NCBI RefSeq assembly: GCF_003122365.1
Contig: NZ_CP029254.1
Coordinates: 5,582,001-5,646,000, forward strand
Reading direction: 5' to 3'
DNA: 64,000 nt
Source of the DNA: Streptomyces spongiicola
GTDB lineage: Bacteria > Actinomycetota > Actinomycetes > Streptomycetales > Streptomycetaceae
The notes beneath the pieces were generated by a model. It did no database searches and was not told the DNA's origin. It was given only the letters and a program-made list of their open reading frames with translations. Positions 1-10,686 of the stretch are shown piece by piece (the stretch's first letter is position 1; every line of letters starts with the position of its first letter). The position numbers and the translations under genes are program-made.

Positions 1-1491
1 GCCCGCCATCTCCTCGCGCTCGACGGCGCCACGCTCGGACACCTCGTACGCGAACTGAGTACGACCCTGGCCGCCGACTGCAGGCTCGACAGCACCGCAC
101 TCCCCGCGGCACGCCTCGCGGACCTGGACTACGCCTCCCTGGAAGGCCACCAGACCGGTCACCCCTGGCTCGTCCTCAACAAGGGACGCCTCGGCTTCTC
201 GGCGCGCGACGCCGCACGCTGGGCCCCTGAAGCACGCACCCCGGCGCGGCTGCCCTGGATCGCCGTCAGTACCCGTCTCGCCGCCTACCGGGGCGTGCCG
301 GGCCTCGACACCCCCGAGCGCCTCTACGCCTCGGAACTCGACACCCCGGTCCGTGACGCCTTCACGGCCGCGCTGCGGGACCGCGGCCACGACCCCGCCG
401 GGTTCCTCTACCTGCCCGTGCACCCCTGGCAGTGGGACCATGTGCTGCTGCCCCTCTACGCCCCCTCGATCGCCCGCGGCGAGATCGTCCCGCTCACCAC
501 GGACGGCGACCTCCGGCTGCCCCAGCAGTCCATCCGCACCTTCCTCAACACCAGCCGCCCCGACCGCCACACCGTCAAGCTCCCGCTCTCCGTGCTCAAC
601 ACCCTCGTCTGGCGCGGGCTGCCCACCCAACGCACGCTCGCCGCACCCGCCGTCACCTCATGGGTGCACGGGGTGCGCCACGCCGACCCCTTCCTCCGCG
701 ACGAGTGCGGGGTGGTCCTGCTGGGCGAGGTCGCCTCCGTCACCGTCGAGCACCCGCACTACGACCGGCTGCCCGAAGTGCCCTACCAGTACCGGGAACT
801 GCTCGGCGCCATCTGGCGGGAGCCCCTGCGGCTGCCCGCGGGGGAGCGCGCCCGCACCCTCGCCTCGCTGCTGCACACCGACCCCGCGGGGCGCGCCTTC
901 ACGGCCGAACTCGTCGCACGCTCCGGGCTGCCGGCCGCCACATGGCTGCGCCACCTCTTCGCGGCCCTGCTACCGCCCCTGCTGCACTTCCTCTACCGCT
1001 ACGGCACGGTGTTCTCCCCGCACGGGGAGAACGCCATCGTCGTCTTCGACGGCCAGGACGTGCCCGTACGGCTGGCGATCAAGGATTTCGTCGACGATGT
1101 GAACGTCTGCGCCCGGCCGCTGCCGGAACTGGACGCCATGCCCGAGGACGTGCGCGCGGTCCTGCTCACCGAGGAGCCGGCCTTCCTCACCCAGTTCATC
1201 CACTCCGGTCTCTTCATCGGTGTGTTCCGCTATCTCGCCCCACTGTGCGAGGAGCAGCTGGGCGTCGCCGAGGCCGGGTTCTGGTCGCTGGTACGCGCCG
1301 AGATCCTGCGCCACCAGTCCCGCTTCCCCGGACTCAACGACCGCTATGAGCTGTTCGACCTGCTCACTCCGCGGATCGAGCGCCTCTGCCTGAACCGCAA
1401 CCGGCTCCACCTCGACGGCTACCGCGACCGCTCCGAGCGCCCGCATGCCGCCGTCCACGGCACGGTCCGCAACCCCCTGAGCACGTTGTGA
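1..1491 (+). CDS. NIS siderophore synthetase, IucA/IucC family (5' end outside window)
   Basis: The reading frame is open from base 1 to a TGA ending at 1491, so about 496 C-terminal residues of a protein usually near 600 are visible. In visible numbering, EGHQTGHP (48-55) and KGRLGFS (61-67) match the ATP-binding EGHPxHP...KxRxGFS region of this family. HPWQWDH (141-147), HGENA (341-345) and KDFVDDVNV (361-369) are the other family signatures. These enzymes adenylate a carboxylate and condense it with an amine to build hydroxamate or citrate siderophores in the cytoplasm. The family call is firm; the substrate is not readable. The downstream gene is an unrelated helicase only 61 bases away, so any partner biosynthetic genes lie to the left. 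I see nothing tying it to the desferrioxamine locus, so I give no symbol. Confidence 0.88.
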   Translation, partial: ARHLLALDGATLGHLVRELSTTLAADCRLDSTALPAARLADLDYASLEGHQTGHPWLVLNKGRLGFSARDAARWAPEARTPARLPWIAVSTRLAAYRGVPGLDTPERLYASELDTPVRDAFTAALRDRGHDPAGFLYLPVHPWQWDHVLLPLYAPSIARGEIVPLTTDGDLRLPQQSIRTFLNTSRPDRHTVKLPLSVLNTLVWRGLPTQRTLAAPAVTSWVHGVRHADPFLRDECGVVLLGEVASVTVEHPHYDRLPEVPYQYRELLGAIWREPLRLPAGERARTLASLLHTDPAGRAFTAELVARSGLPAATWLRHLFAALLPPLLHFLYRYGTVFSPHGENAIVVFDGQDVPVRLAIKDFVDDVNVCARPLPELDAMPEDVRAVLLTEEPAFLTQFIHSGLFIGVFRYLAPLCEEQLGVAEAGFWSLVRAEILRHQSRFPGLNDRYELFDLLTPRIERLCLNRNRLHLDGYRDRSERPHAAVHGTVRNPLSTL

Positions 1492-1552
1492 GGCCGTGGG
1501 ACGGCCGGAACCGGAACGCGCTGTCGGCGGTGCCCCGTAGGCTGGGCGTCCT

Positions 1553-3553
1553 ATGACGAAGCCATCCCTCCCCGAACTCCTCCACGCAGCCGTCACCGCC
1601 GTCGGCGGAGTCGAGCGGCCCGGCCAGGTCGCCATGGCCGAGTCCGTCTCGGAGGCCATCGACGACGGGTCGCACCTGCTCATCCAGGCCGGCACCGGCA
1701 CGGGCAAGTCGCTCGGGTATCTGGTGCCCGCCCTGGCCCACGGGGACCGGGTGGTGGTCGCCACGGCGACGCTCGCGCTGCAGCGCCAGCTCGTCGAGCG
1801 GGACCTTCCGAGGACGGTGGAGGCCCTCCACCCGCTGCTTCGCCGCAGACCGGAGTTCGCCATGCTCAAAGGCCGGTCGAACTACCTCTGCCTGCACCGG
1901 CTCCACGAGGGCGTCCCCCAGGAGGAGGGGGACGGGCTCTTCGACCCTCACCCGGCCTTCGGTACGGGGGACGCGGCCTCGGCCACCGGCCCCACCGGCA
2001 AGCTGGGCCAGGACCTGATGCGCCTGCGCGACTGGTCGGACGAGACGGAGACCGGTGACCGGGACGACCTCACCCCCGGCGTGTCCGACCGGGCGTGGTC
2101 GCAGGTCTCCGTGTCCTCCCGGGAGTGCCTCGGCGCGAGCAAGTGCGCCTACGGGGCGGAGTGCTTCGCGGAGATGGCGCGGGAGCGCGCCAGGCTCGCC
2201 GAGGTGGTCGTGACGAACCACGCCCTGCTCGCGATCGACGCGATCGAGGGCGCTCCGGTGCTTCCGCAGCACGAGGTCCTGATCGTGGACGAGGCCCATG
2301 AGCTGGTCTCGCGGGTCACCGGGGTCGCCACGGGCGAACTCACCCCCGGCCAGGTCAACCGCGCGGTGCGGCGCGCGGCCAAGCTGGTCGACGAGAAGGC
2401 GGCCGACCAGCTCCAGACGGCCGCCGAGGGCTTCGAGAGGCTGATGGAGCTGGCGCTGCCCGGCCGCCTCGACGAGATCCCCGAGGACCTGGGGTACGCG
2501 CTACTGGCGCTGCGCGACGCCGCCCGCACGGTGATCTCCGTGCTGGGCGCCACCCGCGACACGTCCGTGCCGGACGAGGACGCCGTCCGCAAGCAGGCGC
2601 TCGCCTCGGTCGAGTCCGTGCACGAGGTCGCCGAGCGGATCAGCAACGGATCCGAGTCCGACGTGGTCTGGTACGAGCGCCACGACCGCTTCGGGGCGTC
2701 CCTGCGTGTGGCCCCGCTCTCGGTGTCGGGCCTGCTGCGGGAGAAGCTCTTCGCCGACCGCTCGGTGGTGCTCACCTCCGCGACGCTCAGACTGGGCGGT
2801 GACTTCAACGTCGTGGGTGCGTCGCTCGGGCTGGCACCCGAGGGGGCCGAGGGCGATGACCTGCCTGTCTGGAAGGGCGTCGATGTCGGCTCCCCGTTCG
2901 ACTACCCAAGGCAGGGCATCCTCTATGTCGCGAAGCACCTGTCGCGCCCCGTCAGGGACGGCGGGCGGGAGGACATGCTCGACGAACTCACCGAGCTGAT
3001 CCAGGCGGCCGGCGGTCGCACGCTCGGTCTGTTCTCCTCGATGCGCGCCGCCCAGCTCGCGGCCGAGGAACTGCGTTCCCGCATCCCCGAGTTCCCGATC
3101 CTGCTCCAGGGCGAGGAAACCCTCGGCGAACTCATCAGGAGCTTCGCGGCCGATCCCCGGACGTGCCTGTTCGGCACGCTCTCCCTCTGGCAGGGGGTCG
3201 ATGTCCCCGGTCCGAGCTGCCAGCTGGTGGCGATGGACAAGATTCCGTTCCCACGCCCCGACGATCCGCTGATGAGCGCGCGGCAGAAGGCGGAGGAGGA
3301 GTCCGGCGGCAGCGGGTTCATGGCCGTCGCGGCTACCCATGCGGCGCTGCTGATGGCCCAGGGCGCTGGCCGGCTGGTGCGGGCCACCGCGGACCGCGGT
3401 GTGGTCGCCGTGCTCGACCAGCGACTCGCCACGGCGCGGTACGGGAGCTATCTGAAGGCGTCACTGCCCGACTTCTGGTACACCACGGACCGTAACCAGG
3501 TGCGCCGTTCCCTCGCGGCCATCGACGAGGCGGCGAAGGCCGAGGGGAAGTAG
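1553..3553 (+). CDS. DinG/XPD-like Fe-S ATP-dependent DNA helicase
   Basis: A 666-residue superfamily 2 helicase. The Walker A motif AGTGTGKS is at about 46-53 and the DEAH box (VDEAHEL) at about 245. Cys113, Cys192, Cys198 and Cys204 lie between them in the arrangement of the [4Fe-4S] domain of XPD and DinG. The C-terminal half carries the usual motifs, including GTLSLWQGVDVPG and a QGAGRLVR motif VI. Such 5'-3' helicases unwind forks, D-loops or R-loops during repair. The ATG at 1553 is the first in frame after the siderophore gene and fits the N-terminal length of the family, though no strong ribosome site is visible. It converges on lexA, with a pentamer repeat and two strong hairpins between them. 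No LexA box is seen upstream, so SOS control is not supported here. YoaA and DinG are both possible labels. Confidence 0.88.
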   Translation: MTKPSLPELLHAAVTAVGGVERPGQVAMAESVSEAIDDGSHLLIQAGTGTGKSLGYLVPALAHGDRVVVATATLALQRQLVERDLPRTVEALHPLLRRRPEFAMLKGRSNYLCLHRLHEGVPQEEGDGLFDPHPAFGTGDAASATGPTGKLGQDLMRLRDWSDETETGDRDDLTPGVSDRAWSQVSVSSRECLGASKCAYGAECFAEMARERARLAEVVVTNHALLAIDAIEGAPVLPQHEVLIVDEAHELVSRVTGVATGELTPGQVNRAVRRAAKLVDEKAADQLQTAAEGFERLMELALPGRLDEIPEDLGYALLALRDAARTVISVLGATRDTSVPDEDAVRKQALASVESVHEVAERISNGSESDVVWYERHDRFGASLRVAPLSVSGLLREKLFADRSVVLTSATLRLGGDFNVVGASLGLAPEGAEGDDLPVWKGVDVGSPFDYPRQGILYVAKHLSRPVRDGGREDMLDELTELIQAAGGRTLGLFSSMRAAQLAAEELRSRIPEFPILLQGEETLGELIRSFAADPRTCLFGTLSLWQGVDVPGPSCQLVAMDKIPFPRPDDPLMSARQKAEEESGGSGFMAVAATHAALLMAQGAGRLVRATADRGVVAVLDQRLATARYGSYLKASLPDFWYTTDRNQVRRSLAAIDEAAKAEGK

Positions 3554-3598
3554 CCGATGGGGACGTAGGGCGCGACCGGCGGGGCGCGGACGCTCCCG

Positions 3599-3700
3599 GT
3601 GCGGTGCGGTGCGGTGCGGTGCGGTGCGGTGCGGTGCGGTGCGGCGTGGTGCGGCGTGGTGCCGTGCGGCGTGGTGCCGTGCCTGCCATGCGGTGCGGCC
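3599..3700. repeat. GGTGC pentanucleotide tandem array
   Basis: Nine perfect copies of GGTGC run from 3599 to 3643, followed by about ten degenerate units (GGCGT, GGTGC, CGTGC) to about 3700. The array lies after the helicase stop and before the lexA terminators, in the 3' regions of convergent genes. A three-copy island of the same pentamer occurs at about 14325. Confidence 0.9.
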
Positions 3701-3747
3701 GAGCGCATGCGGGGTGCGCACATCAGGCAGCGGTATCGGTGGGTATC

Positions 3748-3785
3748 GGCGCCCCGTCCTGCCCCTGGGGGCAGGACGGGGCGCC
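3748..3785. terminator. Bidirectional hairpin between helicase gene and lexA
   Basis: A perfect 18-bp inverted repeat (3748-3765 with 3768-3785) and essentially no spacer forms a very stable GC-rich stem. It has no U-run, as is common for Streptomyces terminators. It lies between convergent genes and can serve both. Confidence 0.8.
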
Positions 3786-3803
3786 CGGAACGCGGACACA
3801 GCA

Positions 3804-3836
3804 GGCCCCGGGACCGGCGCAGTGGGTCCCGGGGCC
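3804..3836. terminator. Second hairpin, lexA-proximal terminator
   Basis: GGCCCCGGGACC (3804-3815) pairs perfectly with 3825-3836 across a 9-base loop, 24 bases beyond the lexA stop codon. Together with the hairpin at 3748 it makes a tandem terminator. Confidence 0.75.
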
Positions 3837-3859
3837 CGGTCAGAGCCGACGAGGTGTCC

Positions 3860-4654
3860 TCACACCCGCCGGAGCACCGCCACCACCTTGCCGAGGATGG
3901 TCGCCTCGTCACCGGGGATCGGCTGATACGCCGCGTTGTGGGGGAGGAGCCATACGTGGCCGTCCTCACGCTTGAAGCGCTTGACCGTGGCCTCGCCGTC
4001 CAGCATGGCCGCGACGATGTCGCCGTTCTCCGCGACCGGCTGGCGGCGGACGGTGACCCAGTCGCCGTCGCAGATCGCAGCCTCGATCATCGAGTCTCCG
4101 ACGACCTTCAGGACGAACAGCTCGCCGTCGCCGACCAGCTGGCGGGGGAGGGGGAAGACGTCCTCGACCGACTCCTCGGCGAGGATGGGGCCACCGGCGG
4201 CGATTCGGCCGACCAGCGGCACATACGAGGCCGCGGGCTTGCCCGTGGTGTCCGTGGGCTGTGTGGCCGGCTGGTCCGAACCGCGCACCTCGTAGGCCCG
4301 GGGCCGGTGCGGGTCGCGGCGGAGGAAGCCCTTCCGCTCCAGCGCCATCAGCTGATGCGCCACGGACGACGTGCTGGACAGGCCCACCGCCTGGCCGATC
4401 TCACGCATCGACGGCGGGTATCCGCGGCGCTGCACCGAGTCGCGGATGACCTCGATGACCCTGCGCTGTCGGTCCGTGAGGCCCGAGCTGTCCGCGCGAA
4501 TCCCCGGAGGCCGACCGGGCAGCGAGCGAGCGGGGCGCGCGGGCTCGGCGCCCTCCGGGGTCGTGGCTGCGTCATTCATGGCATGCACCGGCTCGAATCG
4601 GCTCTGGGAGCGGTCCTGGGCAGTGATGGTGGCACTGTCAGCGGTGGTGGTCAC
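3860..4654 (-). CDS. lexA: LexA SOS-response repressor/autoprotease
   Basis: A 264-residue LexA. The N-terminal winged helix (about 56-122, SGLTDRQRRVIEVI...SMREIGQAVGLSS) binds SOS boxes. The C-terminal S24 domain holds the Ala153-Gly154 cleavage site (RIAAGGPI), the nucleophile Ser188 (VGDSMIEA) and the general base Lys225 (ATVKRF). RecA filaments on single-stranded DNA stimulate self-cleavage and de-repress repair genes. I chose the GTG at 4654 because GAGAGGGG lies seven bases upstream. Longer in-frame starts would run into the operator, and an internal ATG at residue 26 is the other option. An SOS box at 4718-4731, 64 bases upstream, indicates autoregulation. Convergent with the DinG-like helicase and divergent from nrdR. 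Confidence 0.97.
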   Translation of the reverse strand: MTTTADSATITAQDRSQSRFEPVHAMNDAATTPEGAEPARPARSLPGRPPGIRADSSGLTDRQRRVIEVIRDSVQRRGYPPSMREIGQAVGLSSTSSVAHQLMALERKGFLRRDPHRPRAYEVRGSDQPATQPTDTTGKPAASYVPLVGRIAAGGPILAEESVEDVFPLPRQLVGDGELFVLKVVGDSMIEAAICDGDWVTVRRQPVAENGDIVAAMLDGEATVKRFKREDGHVWLLPHNAAYQPIPGDEATILGKVVAVLRRV

Positions 4655-4717
4655 GTCGGCCCCTCTCGAGATGGTCTCCCTAGCTGGACAACGGTAGTTG
4701 CTTTCGAAAGGTTGCGC

Positions 4718-4731
4718 CAAACACACGTTCG
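4718..4731 (-). promoter_or_regulatory. LexA (SOS) box upstream of lexA
   Basis: On the minus strand the site reads CGAACGTGTGTTTG, one mismatch from the actinobacterial/Gram-positive consensus CGAAC-N4-GTTCG. Its position 64 bases before the lexA start is what negative autoregulation needs. Confidence 0.85.
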
Positions 4732-5043
4732 AGTGAAAAAACGCAGATAGCCTTACGCTTGCCTAAACCTGGGTGTATAGGGGCTGGTTTCGCGCCAGTG
4801 GATACGCGTTCTCACGGCAACCTGCGGCAACCTGTGGGACCGGGTGCGCGGGCTGCCCGCACCGTACGGTGTGCCCGCGCAGCCAGTCTGTCACTCTCCG
4901 CCGACGAAAGGGGCGACCCGGCCCCCGGGGCCGGGTGTGCCGGGCGCCTCCGGGTAACCTCGTCGCCGACCGGTGCGGGCCGGCGGCCCCGGGGCCGTGC
5001 GCCCCCGCCGCGCGACACGCGTCAGGGTGGATTGGCGGTCAAA

Positions 5044-5090
5044 CCCCAGATCTAGTGGTTGGATTGTCCCAACCGCCCAGAAGTTGTGGT
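5044..5090 (+). promoter_or_regulatory. Tandem NrdR boxes upstream of nrdR-nrdJ
   Basis: Two 16-bp copies, CCCCAGATCTAGTGGT (5044-5059) and GCCCAGAAGTTGTGGT (5075-5090), share most positions and are exactly 31 bp apart centre to centre, about three helical turns. Paired boxes at this spacing are the hallmark of NrdR regulation. Their place about 110-155 bases before nrdR fits autoregulation plus control of nrdJ. Confidence 0.8.
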
Positions 5091-5200
5091 CCCCGGTCCG
5101 CTGGAGGTCGCGGCGATCGCCTATGCTTGTGGCTGCTTCAAGGGGCTGACGCGCCCCTGCGAGGCTGTTCAGTCGTGCTGTGAAGGAGGGTCGAGGAACC

Positions 5201-5713
5201 ATGCACTGCCCCTTCTGCAGGCACCCTGACAGTCGGGTCGTCGACAGCCGGACCACGGACGACGGCACGTCGATCCGCCGCCGCCGCCAGTGCCCCGACT
5301 GCTCCCGTCGTTTCACGACGGTCGAGACGGCGTCGCTGATGGTGATCAAGCGCAGCGGGGTGACCGAGCCCTTCAGCCGAACCAAGGTCATCTCCGGCGT
5401 GCGCAAGGCGTGCCAGGGGCGGCCCGTCACCGAGGACGCGCTCGCCCAGCTCGGCCAGCGGGTCGAGGAGGCGGTGCGCGCCACCGGCAGTGCCGAGCTG
5501 ACCACCCACGACGTGGGTCTGGCCATACTCGGTCCCCTGCAGGAACTCGACGTCGTCGCGTACCTGCGCTTCGCGTCCGTGTACCGGGCGTTCGACTCGC
5601 TCGAGGACTTCGAGGCCGCCATCACGGAACTCCGTGAGCGGCGGCCGCCCGCAGGGCGGAGCGGGCCCGGTGCGCCGCACGGGGCCCCCGAGCCCGCCAG
5701 AGCCGCCGACTGA
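5201..5713 (+). CDS. nrdR: NrdR, ATP-cone/zinc-ribbon repressor of ribonucleotide reductase genes
   Basis: 170 residues, the usual NrdR length plus a short Pro/Gly-rich tail. The N-terminal zinc ribbon has CPFC at 3-6 and a second CxxC (QCPDC) near 31-34. The central ATP-cone runs from about 46 to 136. NrdR senses the ATP/dATP balance and represses ribonucleotide reductase operons through paired NrdR boxes, two of which lie just upstream. The ATG at 5201 gives the canonical MHCPFC start behind GAGGA; the in-frame GTG at 5180 would add seven non-conserved residues. nrdJ follows after 161 bases on the same strand, the classic Streptomyces nrdRJ arrangement. Confidence 0.97.
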   Translation: MHCPFCRHPDSRVVDSRTTDDGTSIRRRRQCPDCSRRFTTVETASLMVIKRSGVTEPFSRTKVISGVRKACQGRPVTEDALAQLGQRVEEAVRATGSAELTTHDVGLAILGPLQELDVVAYLRFASVYRAFDSLEDFEAAITELRERRPPAGRSGPGAPHGAPEPARAAD

Positions 5714-5874
5714 TCGTCCGGCCCGCCGGAGCGGGCGGAGACCGGTCGCCGGGCGGCTGAGCAGATGTGTCCCCGGTGCGGCGCGCGGCGCCGTGCCCGG
5801 GACGTCAGACAGAGACCGTGCCACGGGAAGATCTGGGCACTTCAGGGCGTTTTTGCCCGTATATGGGAGGCGGC

Positions 5875-8766
<2,892 letters not shown>

Positions 8767-8823
8767 TCACGGGCGACGCCTGCCGGGGCGGCACGCGGCG
8801 CCGCGGACGGTGAGGTGAACTCC

Positions 8824-8858
8824 GGGAGGGGCGCCGGCGCGGAGCCGGCGCCCCTCCC
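8824..8858 (+). terminator. nrdJ terminator hairpin
   Basis: GGGAGGGGCGCCGGC (8824-8838) pairs perfectly with 8844-8858 over a 5-base loop, 58 bases after the nrdJ stop. Confidence 0.8.
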
Positions 8859-8863
8859 CGGCT

Positions 8864-8897
8864 CCGTGCGGCGTGTACGGCCGTACACGCCGCACGG
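8864..8897. terminator. 34-bp perfect palindrome between convergent nrdJ and terD-like genes
   Basis: Bases 8864-8880 are the exact reverse complement of 8881-8897 with no spacer. It sits six bases after the nrdJ hairpin and 75 bases beyond the stop of the opposite gene, so it can act as a terminator for the minus-strand gene. A protein-binding dyad is the alternative. Confidence 0.6.
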
Positions 8898-8972
8898 GGA
8901 GGAGCGGTCCGCCCCGAGGGCGCGGCCGCCCGGGACGACCGGCGCCGGGACCGTCCCTCCGGGACGCTCCGC

Positions 8973-9503
8973 TCAGGCCGGCGCCGTGCCCATCAGCCCG
9001 GCGAACTCGGCCGGAGCGGCGGTGAAGCCGCGCAGGACGGGGCGCAGCCGCCACGCGCCCGTGTCGTCCCTGGTGAACTCCGCGATCGCGGCGGCGGAGG
9101 CGTCCGGGACGCCCGAGAGGTCGTTGCTCGCCAGCTCCACCGGGCCGTCGAGTATGTGGATCCCGGTGTTCGGGATGTCGGAGAAGGTCTTCTCCGCGGT
9201 CTGCTGCTGGATGACGACGCCGACGACGACCCTCGCGTAGGTTGGGGCCAGCCGCTCGAGTTCGAGGGTCATCACCTCGTCGGCGCCGAAGCCCTGCCCG
9301 GTGCGGCTGTCCCTGTCGAGGGTGATGGTGCCGTCGGGCGACCGGCTGTCGAAGTGCACGAGGTATGCGGGCGTGCCGTGGGGGGCGTCCGCCGTGTAGG
9401 TGGCCGCGACGATGTCCAGGTCGTGGGCGGCGGCTCCGATGGGGCTGGGGTCCCACTTGAGCGTCACCTGGACCTTCCGGAGCCCTTTGCTGAGACTGCT
9501 CAC
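8973..9503 (-). CDS. TerD-family (tellurium/stress-associated, calcium-binding) protein
   Basis: 176 residues covering a single TerD domain: GLRKVQVTLKWDPSP at the start, DLDIVAATYT, then the acidic calcium-binding segment (RDSRTGQGFGADEVMTLELERL) and ending in FTRDDTGAWRLRPVLRGF. TerD proteins bind calcium and are linked to tellurite, phage and general stress tolerance; Streptomyces carries many paralogues with developmental effects. The GTG at 9503 is preceded by AAGGAAGGG; longer in-frame starts give a low-complexity, Arg-rich leader with no family similarity. It stands alone, convergent with nrdJ and divergent from the next gene. The exact role of this paralogue cannot be read. Confidence 0.9.
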   Translation of the reverse strand: MSSLSKGLRKVQVTLKWDPSPIGAAAHDLDIVAATYTADAPHGTPAYLVHFDSRSPDGTITLDRDSRTGQGFGADEVMTLELERLAPTYARVVVGVVIQQQTAEKTFSDIPNTGIHILDGPVELASNDLSGVPDASAAAIAEFTRDDTGAWRLRPVLRGFTAAPAEFAGLMGTAPA

Positions 9504-9729
9504 CCGAATTCCCTTCCTTGTGGAGGGCGGAGACCGCCCGCGCGGGCAGCCTCCGCCGCGGGCCCGCAACTCCCGGCCCCGTGTGCGAACTGTCATCGTG
9601 TCATGCGTCCGCCCCGGCCCGCGGGGCGATCGGGAAGGGGAGACCTGATCCGGTGGGGCGGGTGTCCGGAGGTACCCCTTCACCCGGGAGAGTGACCGAG
9701 GCCACGTCTCCTGGCCGTACGATGGCGCG

Positions 9730-10335
9730 GTGCTGGTCAAGTGGATTCGCTGCACCGTCGTGGACTGGCGGGGGTTCGAGCGCGGGCAGCGGAAGTGGGC
9801 GGGGCTGCTGGGGGAGCCGGGCTTCCGGGGGCAGGGGGGCGGCTGGAGCCGAGGGCGTCCGGGTGTCGCGCACGTGTTCGCCTTCTGGGAGACCCGTGCG
9901 TTCTACGACTCGTTCATGGCGCGGTCGCACGACCGCCTCGCGTCCGCCCAGTCGGGTACGTACCGGAACCTCCAGGCGAAGCTCTTCGACCACCGGTTCG
10001 ACGTGAAGACCGGGTTCGAGCCCAGGTTCACGGACGCCGACGTGGTGCGCTTCGCTCATTGCAGGGTGCACGAGCACAGGGTCGAGCACTTCTCCCTGAT
10101 GCAGGCGAAGGTGTGGAATCCGGCCATGGCGGGGTCCCCGGGCATGGTGCGGGGACTCTTCGGCGAGGCCCCGGGGAACGAGTTCCTGGTGCTGTCCATG
10201 TGGCAGTCGGCAGCCGAGCACGGCAAGTACCGGGTGGAGCGGGTGGAGCGGCTGTCCCTCAGAGCGCAGACGGAGGCGGACATAGCGGCGCTGGCCGGCG
10301 ACGTCGTGGAGCTGGAGCCGTCCTGGACGGTGTGA
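9730..10335 (+). CDS. YdbC-like / DUF4937 protein
   Basis: A 201-residue cytoplasmic protein without signal peptide or membrane segment, starting at GTG 9730. It appears to contain two ferredoxin-like (dimeric alpha-beta barrel) halves: one beginning VKWIRCTV with HVFAFWETRAFYDSFM, the second with FAHCRVHEHRVEHF and NEFLVLSMWQSAAEHGKY. The repeated 'F/LxFWxTxxxYxxF'-type pattern is typical of stress-response or antibiotic-biosynthesis-monooxygenase-like domains. I recognise it as the YdbC/DUF4937 group; no enzymatic activity is assigned to it. It is divergent from the TerD-like gene (226 bases) and followed by a 19-bp hairpin. Confidence 0.75.
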   Translation: MLVKWIRCTVVDWRGFERGQRKWAGLLGEPGFRGQGGGWSRGRPGVAHVFAFWETRAFYDSFMARSHDRLASAQSGTYRNLQAKLFDHRFDVKTGFEPRFTDADVVRFAHCRVHEHRVEHFSLMQAKVWNPAMAGSPGMVRGLFGEAPGNEFLVLSMWQSAAEHGKYRVERVERLSLRAQTEADIAALAGDVVELEPSWTV

Positions 10336-10375
10336 CCACCCCGGTGGGACGGTCGACCGGCCCCTCCATCGGGCC

Positions 10376-10427
10376 GCCGCAGGCCGGGGCGCCGACTGCC
10401 GCCGCGTCCGGCGCCCCGGCCTGCGGC
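10376..10427 (+). terminator. 19-bp hairpin after the YdbC-like gene
   Basis: Bases 10376-10394 are perfectly complementary to 10409-10427 over a 14-base loop, 41 bases after the stop codon. The remainder of the 351-base gap (to 10686) is GC-rich and shows no further gene or clear promoter. Confidence 0.75.
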
Positions 10428-10686
10428 GCACCCGCCGACCGCTCGCGGGCCCGTGCCCGGATCCCCGGCTGTGTACACATCATGCGGGCCCGCGGCATCC
10501 GCGCCGCGGTCCTCCGCTCCGATCCGGTGCCCTCAAGGCAGGCTCGGTCAGTCCGGTAGTCCTTGCCCGGCCCGCCGAAAGCCCTGGTGGCTCCGCCTGG
10601 GCACCGCCGGCCCCACGGCCGTGACGGCGCCGGACGACGCCCCTGGGCGGGCGGGCGCCGCGGGCGGCGGCACTAGGGTTTGTCCT

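Larger units (their letters stand above)
4655..5200. other. Divergent lexA-nrdR intergenic region
   Basis: These 546 bases hold the lexA promoter and SOS box on the left and the nrdR promoter with two NrdR boxes on the right. A -10-like TATGCT at 5122-5127 is a candidate for nrdR but has no good -35 at the right distance. I found no cobalamin riboswitch and no convincing small ORF in the central GC-rich part (4760-5030). Confidence 0.6.

Noticed and set aside
4655..5200. Cobalamin riboswitch before nrdR-nrdJ
   Set aside because: No B12-box-like conserved core was seen; control is better explained by the two NrdR boxes.
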